Assembly: GCF_024160145.1 (NCBI RefSeq)
Contig: NZ_JAMYWQ010000043.1
Coordinates: 1-39,268 of the forward strand
Origin: Serratia nevei
GTDB taxonomy: Bacteria > Pseudomonadota > Gammaproteobacteria > Enterobacterales > Enterobacteriaceae
Direction of reading: 5' to 3'
DNA: 39,268 nucleotides
In this document: positions 28,382-39,268 of the stretch, one piece after another
Layout of the letters: every line of letters starts with the position of its first letter
Numbering within the stretch: the stretch's first letter is position 1
Translations under genes and position numbers: made by a program
Notes under the pieces: generated by a model
What the model saw: only the letters and a program-made list of their open reading frames with translations
Told to the model about the DNA's origin: nothing
The model's database searches: none

Positions 28382-29410
28382 ATGGCCACCATGAAAGACG
28401 TTGCGCGGCGCGCCGGCGTTTCCACGGCCACCGTCAGCCGGGTGATCAATAATACCGCCTACGTTGAACCGGTGACCCGCGAACGCGTCGAGAAAGCGAT
28501 GCGCGAGTTTAACTACCACCGCAACGCCGCCGCACTGGCGCTGGCGAAAAGAAGCGGCACTATGCTGGGGTTGCTGACCGGCAACCTCGACGATCCGTTT
28601 TTCTCACGCCTGGCGCGGGGCGTGGAAGACATCACGCGCCAGGCCGGCGTGCGTTTGATGTTGTGCAGCGGCGGGCATCAGGCTGAGCTGGAAAAAAGCG
28701 GCCTCGACTTTCTCATCAACCAGGGATGCGAAGCCATCGTGGCGCACGTCACGCGCATGGGGGAGGAGGAGCTGCTGCGCTACGCCGCCCACACGCCTGC
28801 GCTGGTGCTGATCAATCGTTGTCTGCCCGCCATCGCCAACCGTTGCATCTGGCTCGACAACGCGAGTGCGGCGCAGGCGGCGACCGAGCTGCTTATTCGC
28901 CAGGGGCATCGAAGGATCGCCTGCGTGACGGCGGATCTGCCGATCGACGACCGTGCGCAGCGGTTAGCGGGTTACCGCAAGGCCCTGGCTGCCGCCGGCA
29001 TTGAGGTGCCCGGCAGCTGGATCATCAGCGTGCCCTTTAACGAGAGAGGGGGTGAACTGGCGGCCGAGCGCGTTCTGGCCAGCGATCAACGCTTCACCGC
29101 CGCAGTGACGTTCAACGACGTGATGGCTGCCGGCATGATGCGCACCTGCCACCAACGGCACATTCAGCTGCCTGAGGCGCTGTCGATCGTCGGTTTTGAC
29201 GACATTGCCCTGGCGAAGTATCTCCACCCCGCGTTGACCACCGTGCATTACCCCATCGAGAGAATGGCCCGGCGCGCCGCGCGCCTGGCGCTACAGATCC
29301 ACAGCGGCAGCGACGTTGCACCACGGAACAACCGCTTTTCGGCTGAACTTATTCTGCGAGACTCCGTAGCCGACGGCGAGCCGCATGAGCAAAGCAAGCG
29401 CGGCGAATGA
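28382..29410 (+). CDS. LacI/GalR-family repressor beside the NhaC-MalY pair
   Basis: 342 residues. Helix-turn-helix MKDVARRAGVSTATVSRVIN, hinge NAAALALAKRSG, then a periplasmic-binding-protein-like effector domain ending with VGFDDIALAKYLHPALTTV as in GalR/RbsR-type proteins. The ATG at 28382 has AGGA upstream. The gene lies just before the NhaC-type and MalY-type genes, and a near-perfect GalR-type operator sits in the 122-base gap to them, so it very probably controls that pair. The effector is unknown; LacI-family regulators usually sense sugars or nucleosides, which is odd for an amino-acid lyase cluster. Not present here in E. coli. Confidence 0.88.
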   Translation: MATMKDVARRAGVSTATVSRVINNTAYVEPVTRERVEKAMREFNYHRNAAALALAKRSGTMLGLLTGNLDDPFFSRLARGVEDITRQAGVRLMLCSGGHQAELEKSGLDFLINQGCEAIVAHVTRMGEEELLRYAAHTPALVLINRCLPAIANRCIWLDNASAAQAATELLIRQGHRRIACVTADLPIDDRAQRLAGYRKALAAAGIEVPGSWIISVPFNERGGELAAERVLASDQRFTAAVTFNDVMAAGMMRTCHQRHIQLPEALSIVGFDDIALAKYLHPALTTVHYPIERMARRAARLALQIHSGSDVAPRNNRFSAELILRDSVADGEPHEQSKRGE

Positions 29411-29435
29411 GAGACAGCTCACACAACGCCACCTC

Positions 29436-29451
29436 ATGAAACCGATTACAT
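29436..29451. promoter_or_regulatory. GalR/LacI-type operator upstream of the NhaC-type gene
   Basis: ATGAAACCGATTACAT, or on the other strand ATGTAATCGGTTTCAT, fits the GalR-family consensus TGTAANCGNTTNCA at every specified base. It lies 82 bases upstream of the NhaC-type ATG and 26 bases after the repressor gene. The regulator next to it is the likely ligand-sensing partner. Confidence 0.72.
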
Positions 29452-29532
29452 CGCCGGTTGCCTGCGCTCACATCCTCCGATTACCGAAGCCATTACGCTG
29501 TTGCAGTACCCCATCTTCAACAGGAGCCGTAT

Positions 29533-30972
29533 ATGGATAATAAGAAAACGCTCAACCTTGGGCTGGCGACGCTGCCGATTGTGGCCATGCTGTTGCTGCT
29601 CATCATCGGCTATGGCCAGTTTGGCCTGCGTATTGAACCGCTGCTGCTGGTTTCCGCCGCCATCGCCGCCGCGTTGGCCTGGTGGCAAGGCTACCGCTGG
29701 GACGACATCATCGAGGCCATCGTGGCCAAGCTGGCGAAGGCGATGCCGGTGATCCTGATCCTGATCTGCGTGGGCGGCCTGATCGGCACCTGGATGATCA
29801 GCGGCACCATCCCTTACATGGTGTATTGGGGGCTGAAGCTGATCAGCCCGCAATACATTCTGATCGCCGCGTTCTTCATCACCAGCGTGATCTCGGTGTG
29901 CACCGGCACCTCGTGGGGAGCGGCTGGCACCGTGGGCGTGGCGCTGATGGGCGTGGCCGCCGGTCTGGACGTGCCGCTGGCCGCCGCGGCCGGGGCGGTG
30001 GTGTCCGGCGCTTACTTCGGCGACAAAATTTCGCCGTTGTCCGATTCGACCAATTTCGCGGCTATCGTTGCGGATACCGATCTCTACAGCCATATCCAGC
30101 ATCTGATGTACACGACGCTGCCGAGCTTCATGCTGGCCGCCGTGGTGTACCTGATCGCCGGCCACAGCGGCGCGGTGGGCAGCGTGGCAACGCCGGAAAA
30201 AGTGACCGAAATCGTCGGCGCGCTCGAGGGGCTGTACCACTTCAATCTGCTGCTTATCCTGCCGCCGGTGCTGGTGCTGTGGGGCGCGGTGACCAAACGG
30301 CCGGTGATCCCCGTCATGTTGGCCGCCTGCGCGCTGGCGATCGCCATCGGCGTCGCGCTGCAGGGCTTTAGCCTGCAGCAGGGGCTGAATGCGTTGATGG
30401 ATGGCTTCAATCTGTCGATGTTCGCCACTCAGGGCCATAACGTCGAAGGGATTGTCGCCGATGTGCCGCGCCTGCTGAACCGCGGCGGCATGTTCTCGAT
30501 GATGAGTACGATCCTGCTGGTGTTCTGCGCCTTTTCCTTCGCCGGCGCCCTGACGCTGACCGGCGCGCTGACGGTGATCATCAGCCGGCTGCTGAACGTG
30601 GTGCACACCACCGGCCAGCTGATCGCCGCCACCGTTGCCACCACTCTCCTGGTGACCGGCGCGACCAGCGACGGCAAGCTGGCGCTGCTGATCCCGGCGG
30701 AGCTGTTTAAAGGGGCCTATCGGCGCATGGGGCTGGACAACAAAAATCTGTCGCGCACCGTCGAAGATGCGGGCACCGTCATCGAACCGCTGATCCCGTG
30801 GACGGCCGCCGGCATTTACATGGCCACCACGCTGGGGGTCAGCACCCTCGATCTGCTGCCGTGGGCGATCCAATGTTATGCAGCGGTGGTGTTCGCCCTG
30901 ATTTATGGGTTCACCGGCTTCGGTATCGCCAAACTCCAACCTCAGAACGACTTGCAGCGTAAGGAAGCCTGA
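29533..30972 (+). CDS. NhaC-family Na+/H+ antiporter or related transporter
   Basis: 479 residues with about eleven or twelve hydrophobic helices. The conserved segment SVCTGTSWGAAGTVGVALMG followed by SGAYFGDKISPLSDSTN is the family signature. NhaC proteins exchange Na+ for H+; some relatives exchange organic acids (MleN malate/lactate). GGAG precedes the ATG at 29533; the open frame upstream of this lacks a start with a site. The stop is one base before the MalY-type ATG, so the two are co-expressed, which suggests transport linked to the lyase's substrate or product. E. coli K-12 has no NhaC. Confidence 0.88.
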   Translation: MDNKKTLNLGLATLPIVAMLLLLIIGYGQFGLRIEPLLLVSAAIAAALAWWQGYRWDDIIEAIVAKLAKAMPVILILICVGGLIGTWMISGTIPYMVYWGLKLISPQYILIAAFFITSVISVCTGTSWGAAGTVGVALMGVAAGLDVPLAAAAGAVVSGAYFGDKISPLSDSTNFAAIVADTDLYSHIQHLMYTTLPSFMLAAVVYLIAGHSGAVGSVATPEKVTEIVGALEGLYHFNLLLILPPVLVLWGAVTKRPVIPVMLAACALAIAIGVALQGFSLQQGLNALMDGFNLSMFATQGHNVEGIVADVPRLLNRGGMFSMMSTILLVFCAFSFAGALTLTGALTVIISRLLNVVHTTGQLIAATVATTLLVTGATSDGKLALLIPAELFKGAYRRMGLDNKNLSRTVEDAGTVIEPLIPWTAAGIYMATTLGVSTLDLLPWAIQCYAAVVFALIYGFTGFGIAKLQPQNDLQRKEA

Positions 30973-30973
30973 C

Positions 30974-32146
30974 ATGACGAGTCATTTCAACGCCATCATC
31001 GATCGCCACAACACCGGCTCCGTGAAGTGGGACTTCATCGACCGCTATCTGCAGCTGGACGGCAGTGAACTGTTGCCGATGTGGGTGTCCGATTTCGATT
31101 TTCCGTGCCCGCCAGAGGTGCAGCAGGCGCTGCATCAGCGGGTGGACCACGGCGTCTTTGGCTACAGCGAACGCGACGACGCCTATTATCAGGCGGCGAT
31201 CGACTGGTTTGCCAAGCGGCACGATTTGCCGCTGCGGCGCGAGTGGTTCACGTCGATTGAAGGGGTGGTACCGGGGTTGGCGATACTGATCCAACTGCTC
31301 AGCCAGCCGGGGGACGGCGTGGTAGTGCAGGGGCCGTACTATGGCTCGTTCGCCAAGATAACCACCCTGAACGGCAGAGAGGTGATTGAAAACCCGCTGC
31401 TGGAAACCCCGCAGGGATACCGGATCGATTTCGACCAGCTGGCCGCCTGCCTGGCGCAGCGTAAACCGCCGCTGTTGTTGCTGTGCAATCCGCACAACCC
31501 GACCGGCCGTTGCTGGCGCCGCGAGGAACTGGAGCGGCTCATGGCGCTCTGCCACGCCCACGAGGTCACGGTGATCTCCGATGAAATTTGGGCCGATCTG
31601 CTGCTGCCCGGCGAGACGTTTACGTCGGTGTTGCATCTGGGCGAGGAATATCGCGAAAGGGTGATTGCGGCGACGTCCGCCAGCAAAACGTTCGGCCTTT
31701 CCTCACTGCGCATTTCGAATTTCCTGATCCCCAACGCCCGGCTTCGGCAGGCGTTTGTCGATCGGCTGAACGCCCACGGGCTGGATGTGTTCAACGCGCT
31801 GTCGATGACGGCGGCGACCGCGGCCTACCAACGGGGCGCTGCCTGGCTTGATGAGCTGCTCGACTACCTGGCGGAGAATCGACGTTGGTTTGAGCAGGCG
31901 CTGGCGGCGGCCGCGCCCTGGTGCACGATGACCCGGGCGGAAGGGACCTATCTCGCCTGGCTGGATTGCCGCGCGCTGGGTTTGAACGATGCTGACTTGC
32001 AGCAGGCGCTGGTGGCGGTGGCGAAGCTGGCGCCGTCGATGGGTAGCGGTTTCGGCCCGCAGGGGAGCGGTTTTATCCGCATCAACCTGGGGTGCCCGCG
32101 CCGGTATCTCGAGCGTGCCGTCGCAGGGCTGGCACGCCTGAAATAA
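30974..32146 (+). CDS. MalY/PatB-family PLP-dependent C-S lyase or aminotransferase
   Basis: 390 residues, a fold-type I PLP enzyme of the MalY/PatB group (cystathionine beta-lyase activity, and in E. coli MalY an MalT antagonist). Motifs are PMWVSDFDFPCPPEV near the start, CNPHNPTGR (171-179), SDEIWADL with the cofactor Asp203, and Schiff-base Lys238 in SASKTFGLSSLRISN. PLP C-S lyases release a thiol, pyruvate and ammonia from cystathionine or cysteine conjugates. The ATG at 30974 follows AAGGAAG inside the NhaC-type gene end. Convergent with slyX 3 bases away. A true aminotransferase role is not excluded. Confidence 0.87.
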   Translation: MTSHFNAIIDRHNTGSVKWDFIDRYLQLDGSELLPMWVSDFDFPCPPEVQQALHQRVDHGVFGYSERDDAYYQAAIDWFAKRHDLPLRREWFTSIEGVVPGLAILIQLLSQPGDGVVVQGPYYGSFAKITTLNGREVIENPLLETPQGYRIDFDQLAACLAQRKPPLLLLCNPHNPTGRCWRREELERLMALCHAHEVTVISDEIWADLLLPGETFTSVLHLGEEYRERVIAATSASKTFGLSSLRISNFLIPNARLRQAFVDRLNAHGLDVFNALSMTAATAAYQRGAAWLDELLDYLAENRRWFEQALAAAAPWCTMTRAEGTYLAWLDCRALGLNDADLQQALVAVAKLAPSMGSGFGPQGSGFIRINLGCPRRYLERAVAGLARLK

Positions 32147-32149
32147 CCC

Positions 32150-32377
32150 TCAATAGTGCGGCGGCGGGGTTTCTTCCGATTGTGAGGCGATCATCGAGGT
32201 TTGGGTCGAGCGCAGCTTGTCGGTCAACATGCGCAGATGTTCGCGCATCTTCAGCATTTCCATTTGATGCTGGATGACGGTCTGGTTGAGCTCTTCGATG
32301 GTGAGCTCTTGGAAGGCCTGGCGGCTCTCCAGTTCTTCAAGCCGCTGTAGCAGGCGTTGAATGTCGGCGTTGTGCAT
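32150..32377 (-). CDS. slyX: SlyX, small coiled-coil protein
   Basis: 75 residues, largely a coiled coil ([20 protein letters not shown] and following heptads) and a polar tail ending PPPHY. No function is established. The ATG at 32377 has GAGGTAA just upstream; a longer open frame upstream is not conserved. It normally lies beside slyD, from which it is here parted by the LacI-NhaC-MalY block. Divergent from fkpA. Confidence 0.93.
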   Translation of the reverse strand: MHNADIQRLLQRLEELESRQAFQELTIEELNQTVIQHQMEMLKMREHLRMLTDKLRSTQTSMIASQSEETPPPHY

Positions 32378-32733
32378 GAGGTTACCTCTGACGCGATAAA
32401 ATCCTGATTCGGCGCTATGGTAACAGCTGGCGCCGGGTTTGCCCGCGCTATTTCTTTGGGCGGTGCGCAACGTTGCGACCGGCAGTGTAAAGTGCTGAAA
32501 ATCTGCGCGCCCGATACGCCGTTTTTTGCTAACCTCGCCGAATATTCTGCAAGAAAAATCTGATTTATCATGCGAGTAGCACGCGGCGGGAAACTTCTTG
32601 GCAAAGCGGGAGTCACACTTTGACTCGATTGGTTACCTGTGCGACTGTTTTGTTTTGTTTCAGACAGCTATAGTAGCCCGGTTATCTTACCTAATGATTG
32701 TTTGGGGCATTGCTTCAGACACTGGAGAAATGG
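32378..32733 (+). promoter_or_regulatory. slyX / fkpA divergent region with a candidate sigma-E promoter
   Basis: This 356-base gap holds the promoters of both genes. GGAAACTT (32589-32596) and TCACA (32613-32617), separated by 16 bases, resemble the sigma-E consensus (GGAACTT and TCTGA). In E. coli fkpA is a sigma-E gene, which supports the reading. TATAGT near 32669 could be a -10 of a sigma-70 promoter but has no good -35. The match is imperfect. I see no gene in this gap. Confidence 0.4.
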
Positions 32734-33573
32734 ATGAAATCTTTGTTTAAAGTCACGCTTCTGGCAACCACCATGGCTTTTGCTCTGAATGCGACCCAGG
32801 CCATGGCAGCCGATGCTGCCCAACCGGCAGAAGCCGCTAAACCTGCGGACGCGGCAGCAGCACCGAGCACCGGCAAGTTCAAGAACGACGACGAGCAAGC
32901 GGCTTACGCACTGGGCGCCTCGCTCGGCCGTTACATGGACAACTCCCTGAAAGAACAAGAGAAGCTGGGCATCAAGCTGGACAAAGATCAGCTGATCGCC
33001 GGCGTTCAGGACGCGTTCGCCAACAAGAGCAAGCTGAACGACGCCGACATCGAGAAAACCCTGCAGGGCTTTGAAGCGCGCGTGAAGGCTTCCGCTCAGG
33101 CGAAGATGGAGCAGGATGCCAAGGACAATGAAACCAAAGGCGCCAAGTACCGTGACAGCTTCGCCAAAGAAAAAGGCGTGAAGAAAACCGAATCCGGCCT
33201 GCTCTACCAGGTAGAGAAGCCGGGCGCGGGTGAAGCGCCGAAAGACAGCGACACTGTGGTGGTGAACTACAAAGGCACCCTGACCGACGGTACCGAGTTC
33301 GATAACTCCTACACTCGCGGCGAGCCGCTGTCGTTCCGTCTGGACGGTGTGATCCCTGGCTGGACCGAAGGCCTGAAGCACATCAAGAAAGGCGGTAAAA
33401 TCAAGCTGGTGATCCCACCGGCGCTGGCCTACGGCAAAACCGGCGTTCCGGGCATCCCGGCTAACTCCACGCTGGTGTTCGACGTTGAGCTGCTGGACGT
33501 GAAAGCGGCCCCGAAAGCCGACGCTAAAGCCGAGAAACCAGCGGACGCGAAAGCAGACGCCAAAGCGAAATAA
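32734..33573 (+). CDS. fkpA: FkpA, periplasmic FKBP-type peptidyl-prolyl isomerase and chaperone
   Basis: 279 residues. Signal peptide MKSLFKVTLLATTMAFALNA ending before ADAAQ (about residue 25). An Ala/Pro-rich linker follows, then a helical dimerisation/chaperone domain (about 45-140) and an FKBP domain (about 150-255) with VVVNYKGTLTDGTEFDNSY and VIPGWTEGLKH. The C-terminus is an Ala/Lys/Asp repeat (PKADAKAEKPADAKAD), also seen in E. coli. GGAG lies upstream of the ATG at 32734; an ATG four bases earlier is out of frame. A clear terminator follows. Confidence 0.96.
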   Translation: MKSLFKVTLLATTMAFALNATQAMAADAAQPAEAAKPADAAAAPSTGKFKNDDEQAAYALGASLGRYMDNSLKEQEKLGIKLDKDQLIAGVQDAFANKSKLNDADIEKTLQGFEARVKASAQAKMEQDAKDNETKGAKYRDSFAKEKGVKKTESGLLYQVEKPGAGEAPKDSDTVVVNYKGTLTDGTEFDNSYTRGEPLSFRLDGVIPGWTEGLKHIKKGGKIKLVIPPALAYGKTGVPGIPANSTLVFDVELLDVKAAPKADAKAEKPADAKADAKAK

Positions 33574-33592
33574 TCTCGTCGCTCTGTTTGCC

Positions 33593-33624
33593 ACCGCCGC
33601 GGATGCCCTCCGCGGCGGTTTTCA
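33593..33624 (+). terminator. Intrinsic terminator of fkpA
   Basis: ACCGCCGCGG, loop ATGCCCT, CCGCGGCGGT then TTTCATTT form a ten-base-pair stem with a short U tract, 20 bases after the fkpA stop. Confidence 0.85.
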
Positions 33625-33957
33625 TTTCGGCCGCCGCCGCCTCTCGCGCCATTGAACGCTTGACGCCTGCCGGGCATCGGGCTTAACGTCAATACCACGC
33701 GCAAACGCAAGGACTTTGCTCCGGCCGCTTTGCTAGACTAATAATTCTGATTTATCAGTCATGCGTCTGCCCCTTAGGGCGTGTACCTAAAATTGTTCCC
33801 GACCGCCTCGCCCGCGGATGTCGTCGTGCCGTTTGATGCCGAACTCAGCCAGCCGCGCTGCGGATGCCTGACGGCGTGCCGACGACGGCAGCGAGCCGGT
33901 CCGAGCGGTTTTAGCTGCGCCCCCTGGCACAGGCGATCTATGAGGGTGGTATCTTCG
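33625..33957 (+). other. Long leader region upstream of yheO
   Basis: A 333-base stretch between the fkpA terminator and yheO. TAATAAT near 33740 is a possible -10, with only a weak -35 (TTGCTC). A short inverted repeat CTGAT-TT-ATCAG lies at 33747-33758. Complementary segments GTCGTCG (about 33818) and CGACGAC (about 33885) could pair over distance in an RNA leader. An open frame continues in from upstream but has no start signal. No gene is seen. Confidence 0.4.
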
Positions 33958-34680
33958 ATGTCGAATTCGCTTTTATCCAGCGAAGCCAGCGAACTTGATT
34001 TGCTGAATGAACGTCCGTTTACTCAAACGGATCATGAAATCCTGAAATCCTATGAAGCGGTGGTCGACGGGCTGGCGATGTTGATCGGCGGCCACTGCGA
34101 GATCGTACTGCACGCGCTGGAAGACCTGAACAGCTCAGCGGTACGCATCGCCAACGGTGAACATACCGGGCGTAAAATCGGCTCGCCGATCACCGATCTT
34201 GCGCTGCGCATGCTGCACGACATGGCCGGCGACGACAGCAGCGTATCGAAAGCCTACTTTACCCGCGCCAAGAGCGGCGTGTTGATGAAGTCGGTGACCA
34301 TCGCCATTCGCAATCGCGAGCAGCGGGTGATCGGCTTGCTGTGCATCAACATGAACCTCGACGTGCCGTTCTCGCAGATCATGCAGACCTTTATGCCGCC
34401 GGCCACGCAGGACGTGCCGTCGTCGGTGAATTTCGCTTCTTCCGTCGACGACCTGGTGGCGCAGACGCTCGAGTTCACCATTGAAGAGGTGAACGCCGAC
34501 CGCTCGGTGTCCAATAACACCAAGAACCGCCAGGTGGTGCTCAACCTCTATGAGAAAGGCATCTTCGACATCAAGGATGCGATTAACCAGGTGGCGGAGC
34601 GCCTGAATATCTCCAAACACACCGTCTATCTGTATATCCGCCAGTTCAAGAGCGGCGATCTGTTGGGAAGCGACCGTTGA
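33958..34680 (+). CDS. yheO: YheO, YheO/PAS-domain DNA-binding transcriptional regulator
   Basis: 240 residues, same as E. coli YheO. The N-terminal half is the YheO PAS-like domain ([20 protein letters not shown]), and the C-terminus carries a helix-turn-helix ([20 protein letters not shown]). Its targets and ligand are not established; it precedes and probably is co-transcribed with tusDCB. The ATG at 33958 follows GAGGGTGG and begins the conserved region; the frame is open far upstream, but without a supported start. The stop overlaps the tusD start (TGATG). Confidence 0.94.
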   Translation: MSNSLLSSEASELDLLNERPFTQTDHEILKSYEAVVDGLAMLIGGHCEIVLHALEDLNSSAVRIANGEHTGRKIGSPITDLALRMLHDMAGDDSSVSKAYFTRAKSGVLMKSVTIAIRNREQRVIGLLCINMNLDVPFSQIMQTFMPPATQDVPSSVNFASSVDDLVAQTLEFTIEEVNADRSVSNNTKNRQVVLNLYEKGIFDIKDAINQVAERLNISKHTVYLYIRQFKSGDLLGSDR

Positions 34681-35069
34681 TGCTCGATTATTGTCTGTTG
34701 GTCACCGGCCCGGCTTACGGCACGCAACAGGCCAGCAGCGCCTATCAGTTCGCTCAGGCTTTGCTGGCGAAAGGGCACCGGCTTTCCAGCGTCTTTTTCT
34801 ACCGTGAAGGGGTGTTGAACGCCAACCAGCTGACCGCGCCCGCCAGCGACGAGTTCGACCTGGTGCGCGGCTGGACGCAGCTGGCACAGCAACACGGCGT
34901 GGCGCTCAACGTCTGCGTTGCTGCTGCGCTGCGCCGTGGCGTCACCGACGAGCAGGAGGCGGCGCAACAGGGGCTGGCAAGCGCCAACCTGCAGCCCGGT
35001 TTTACCCTGAGCGGGCTGGGTTCCCTGGCCGAAGCGTCGCTGAGTTGCGACCGTCTGGTGCAGTTCTGA
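34680..35069 (+). CDS. tusD: TusD, sulfur-transfer subunit for tRNA 2-thiouridine
   Basis: 129 residues of the DsrE fold. The active Cys79 lies in [13 protein letters not shown] and accepts sulfur from TusA, passing it to TusE and MnmA for 2-thiouridine at tRNA wobble position 34. It works in the TusBCD heterohexamer. The start at 34680 is fixed by TGATG overlap with yheO. Confidence 0.96.
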   Translation: MLDYCLLVTGPAYGTQQASSAYQFAQALLAKGHRLSSVFFYREGVLNANQLTAPASDEFDLVRGWTQLAQQHGVALNVCVAAALRRGVTDEQEAAQQGLASANLQPGFTLSGLGSLAEASLSCDRLVQF

Positions 35070-35076
35070 GGATATG

Positions 35077-35436
35077 ATGAAACGAGTCGCTTTTGTTTTC
35101 ACCCACGGGCCGCACGGCGGCGCCGGCGGGAGGGAAGGGCTGGATGCGCTGCTCGCCACGTCGGCGCTCAGTGAAAATTTGGGGGTGTTTTTTGTCGGCG
35201 ATGGCGTATTGCAGCTGTTGCCGGGCCAGCAACCGGAAAAGATTTTGGCGCGCAATTACATCGCCACCTTCGGCGTGCTGCCGCTGTATGACGTGGAGCG
35301 GTGCTATCTGTGCCAGGCTTCGCTGCAGGAGCGTGGGCTGAGCCAGGTGACCGATTGGGTGCTGGATGCGGAAGTGCTGGCGCCGGACGACCTGCGCCGC
35401 GAACTGGCCGGCTACGACGCCGTGATGACGTTTTAG
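35077..35436 (+). CDS. tusC: TusC, TusBCD complex subunit
   Basis: 119 residues from the second of two adjacent ATGs, matching E. coli TusC (MKR-AFVF start); GAGG at 35067-35072 suits this ATG better than the one 3 bases earlier. DsrE/DsrF fold, conserved [13 protein letters not shown] and FQLLPGQ-type segments (here [10 protein letters not shown]). Structural partner of TusD and TusB in the tRNA thiolation relay. Cytoplasmic. Confidence 0.95.
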   Translation: MKRVAFVFTHGPHGGAGGREGLDALLATSALSENLGVFFVGDGVLQLLPGQQPEKILARNYIATFGVLPLYDVERCYLCQASLQERGLSQVTDWVLDAEVLAPDDLRRELAGYDAVMTF

Positions 35437-35445
35437 GATCCTCTG

Positions 35446-35733
35446 ATGCTGTATACCCTGAGCCATTCGCCAAACCAATGTGACTTACCTGCACTGCTGC
35501 GCCTGACGGCGGAGGGCGACGCGCTGCTGCTGCTGCAGGACGGCGTGCTTGCAGGCCTTGCCGGCAGCGCCCATCTTGAATTGCTGCTCGCCGCCCCCAT
35601 ATCCCTTTATGCGCTGCAGGACGACCTGGAAGCCCGGGGATTGGTTGGTCATTTTTCGCACAAAATCACTGTCATCGGCTATAATCACTTCGTTGAATTA
35701 ACCGAACAACACCGCAGCCAAATGGCCTGGTAA
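35446..35733 (+). CDS. tusB: TusB, TusBCD complex subunit
   Basis: 95 residues, DsrH-like, matching the family length. MLYTLSHSP at the start is conserved. It completes the TusBCD hexamer. The next gene, rpsL, has its own strong promoter starting 23 bases after the tusB stop. Confidence 0.95.
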   Translation: MLYTLSHSPNQCDLPALLRLTAEGDALLLLQDGVLAGLAGSAHLELLLAAPISLYALQDDLEARGLVGHFSHKITVIGYNHFVELTEQHRSQMAW

Positions 35734-35755
35734 TGAGAGTGATGTTGTATATTTC

Positions 35756-35784
35756 TTGACACCCATACTGGTCAGCCATAAAAT
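35756..35784 (+). promoter_or_regulatory. str operon promoter (sigma-70)
   Basis: TTGACA (35756-35761) and TAAAAT (35779-35784) are separated by exactly 17 bases. The -35 is perfect and the -10 matches five of six. The sequence closely resembles the E. coli str promoter, and the GC-rich discriminator (TCTGCGTCC) is typical of stringently controlled ribosomal promoters. Confidence 0.9.
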
Positions 35785-35791
35785 TCTGCGT

Positions 35792-36818
<1,027 letters not shown>

Positions 36819-36841
36819 TCACCCGGCTGTAGTCATGCTAA

Positions 36842-36872
36842 CCAAGCGGGCGCGTCAAATCGGCCCGCTTGG
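36842..36872 (+). other. 10-bp hairpin between rpsG and fusA
   Basis: CCAAGCGGGC (36842-36851) and GCCCGCTTGG (36863-36872) form a perfect stem with an 11-base loop. No U tract follows, so it is more likely a processing or stability element than a terminator. Confidence 0.6.
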
Positions 36873-36902
36873 GTTAACTGAACTTGAACGCCCTAGGAAT
36901 AG

Positions 36903-39026
<2,124 letters not shown>

Positions 39027-39039
39027 GCCGCAGGGTTAA

Positions 39040-39268
<229 letters not shown>

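Noticed and set aside
29446-30975. 509-codon open frame on the minus strand opposite the NhaC-type gene
   Set aside because: No recognisable domain and no start signals; the plus strand encodes a clear membrane protein family.
36842-36872. Terminator between rpsG and fusA
   Set aside because: Strong stem but no U tract, and fusA lacks a clear promoter of its own here; the genes form one operon in enterics.

Overview
This is a chromosomal window from a GC-rich member of the Enterobacterales, most likely Serratia (S. marcescens-like). The core gene order matches, in reverse, the E. coli K-12 stretch tsgA-ppiA-(fic)-pabA-argD-yhfK-crp-yhfA-prkB-yheU-yheT-yheS-kefG-kefB-yheV-slyD-slyX-fkpA-yheO-tusDCB-rpsL-rpsG-fusA-tuf. 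Protein lengths and key residues match the enteric families closely, but third codon positions are strongly G/C-rich. The genus is inferred from overall resemblance and was not tested by any search.

Into this backbone five blocks are added or exchanged. (1) The end of an IS3-type insertion sequence lies just downstream of tsgA at the left edge. (2) A small beta-glucoside operon (PTS EIIA, family 4 phospho-glucosidase, LacI-type repressor) with a perfect palindromic operator lies between tsgA and ppiA. (3) Between ppiA and pabA, where E. coli has fic/yhfG, there are btsSR (pyruvate-sensing two-component system), a ParE/RelE-type toxin-antitoxin pair and yjgR. (4) A LysE-type exporter, a PhzF-type enzyme and tauABCD (taurine uptake and desulfonation) lie between yheT and yheS. 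(5) A LacI/GalR-type repressor, an NhaC-type antiporter and a MalY/PatB-type C-S lyase or aminotransferase lie between slyD and slyX, with a near-consensus GalR-type operator.

The right end is a standard translation and stress region: slyX/fkpA divergent pair, yheO-tusDCB (tRNA 2-thiouridylation relay), then the str operon rpsL-rpsG-fusA-tuf with a textbook sigma-70 promoter, conserved leader and S12-S7 spacer. The window ends inside tuf. Codon use changes visibly in the str genes (more T-ending codons), as expected for highly expressed genes.

No tRNA, rRNA, CRISPR array, prophage or integrase gene was seen. The best candidate for an undescribed system is block 5, a compact repressor-transporter-lyase unit whose substrate is unknown. 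Second is block 2, where an EIIA and its hydrolase stand without EIIB or EIIC.
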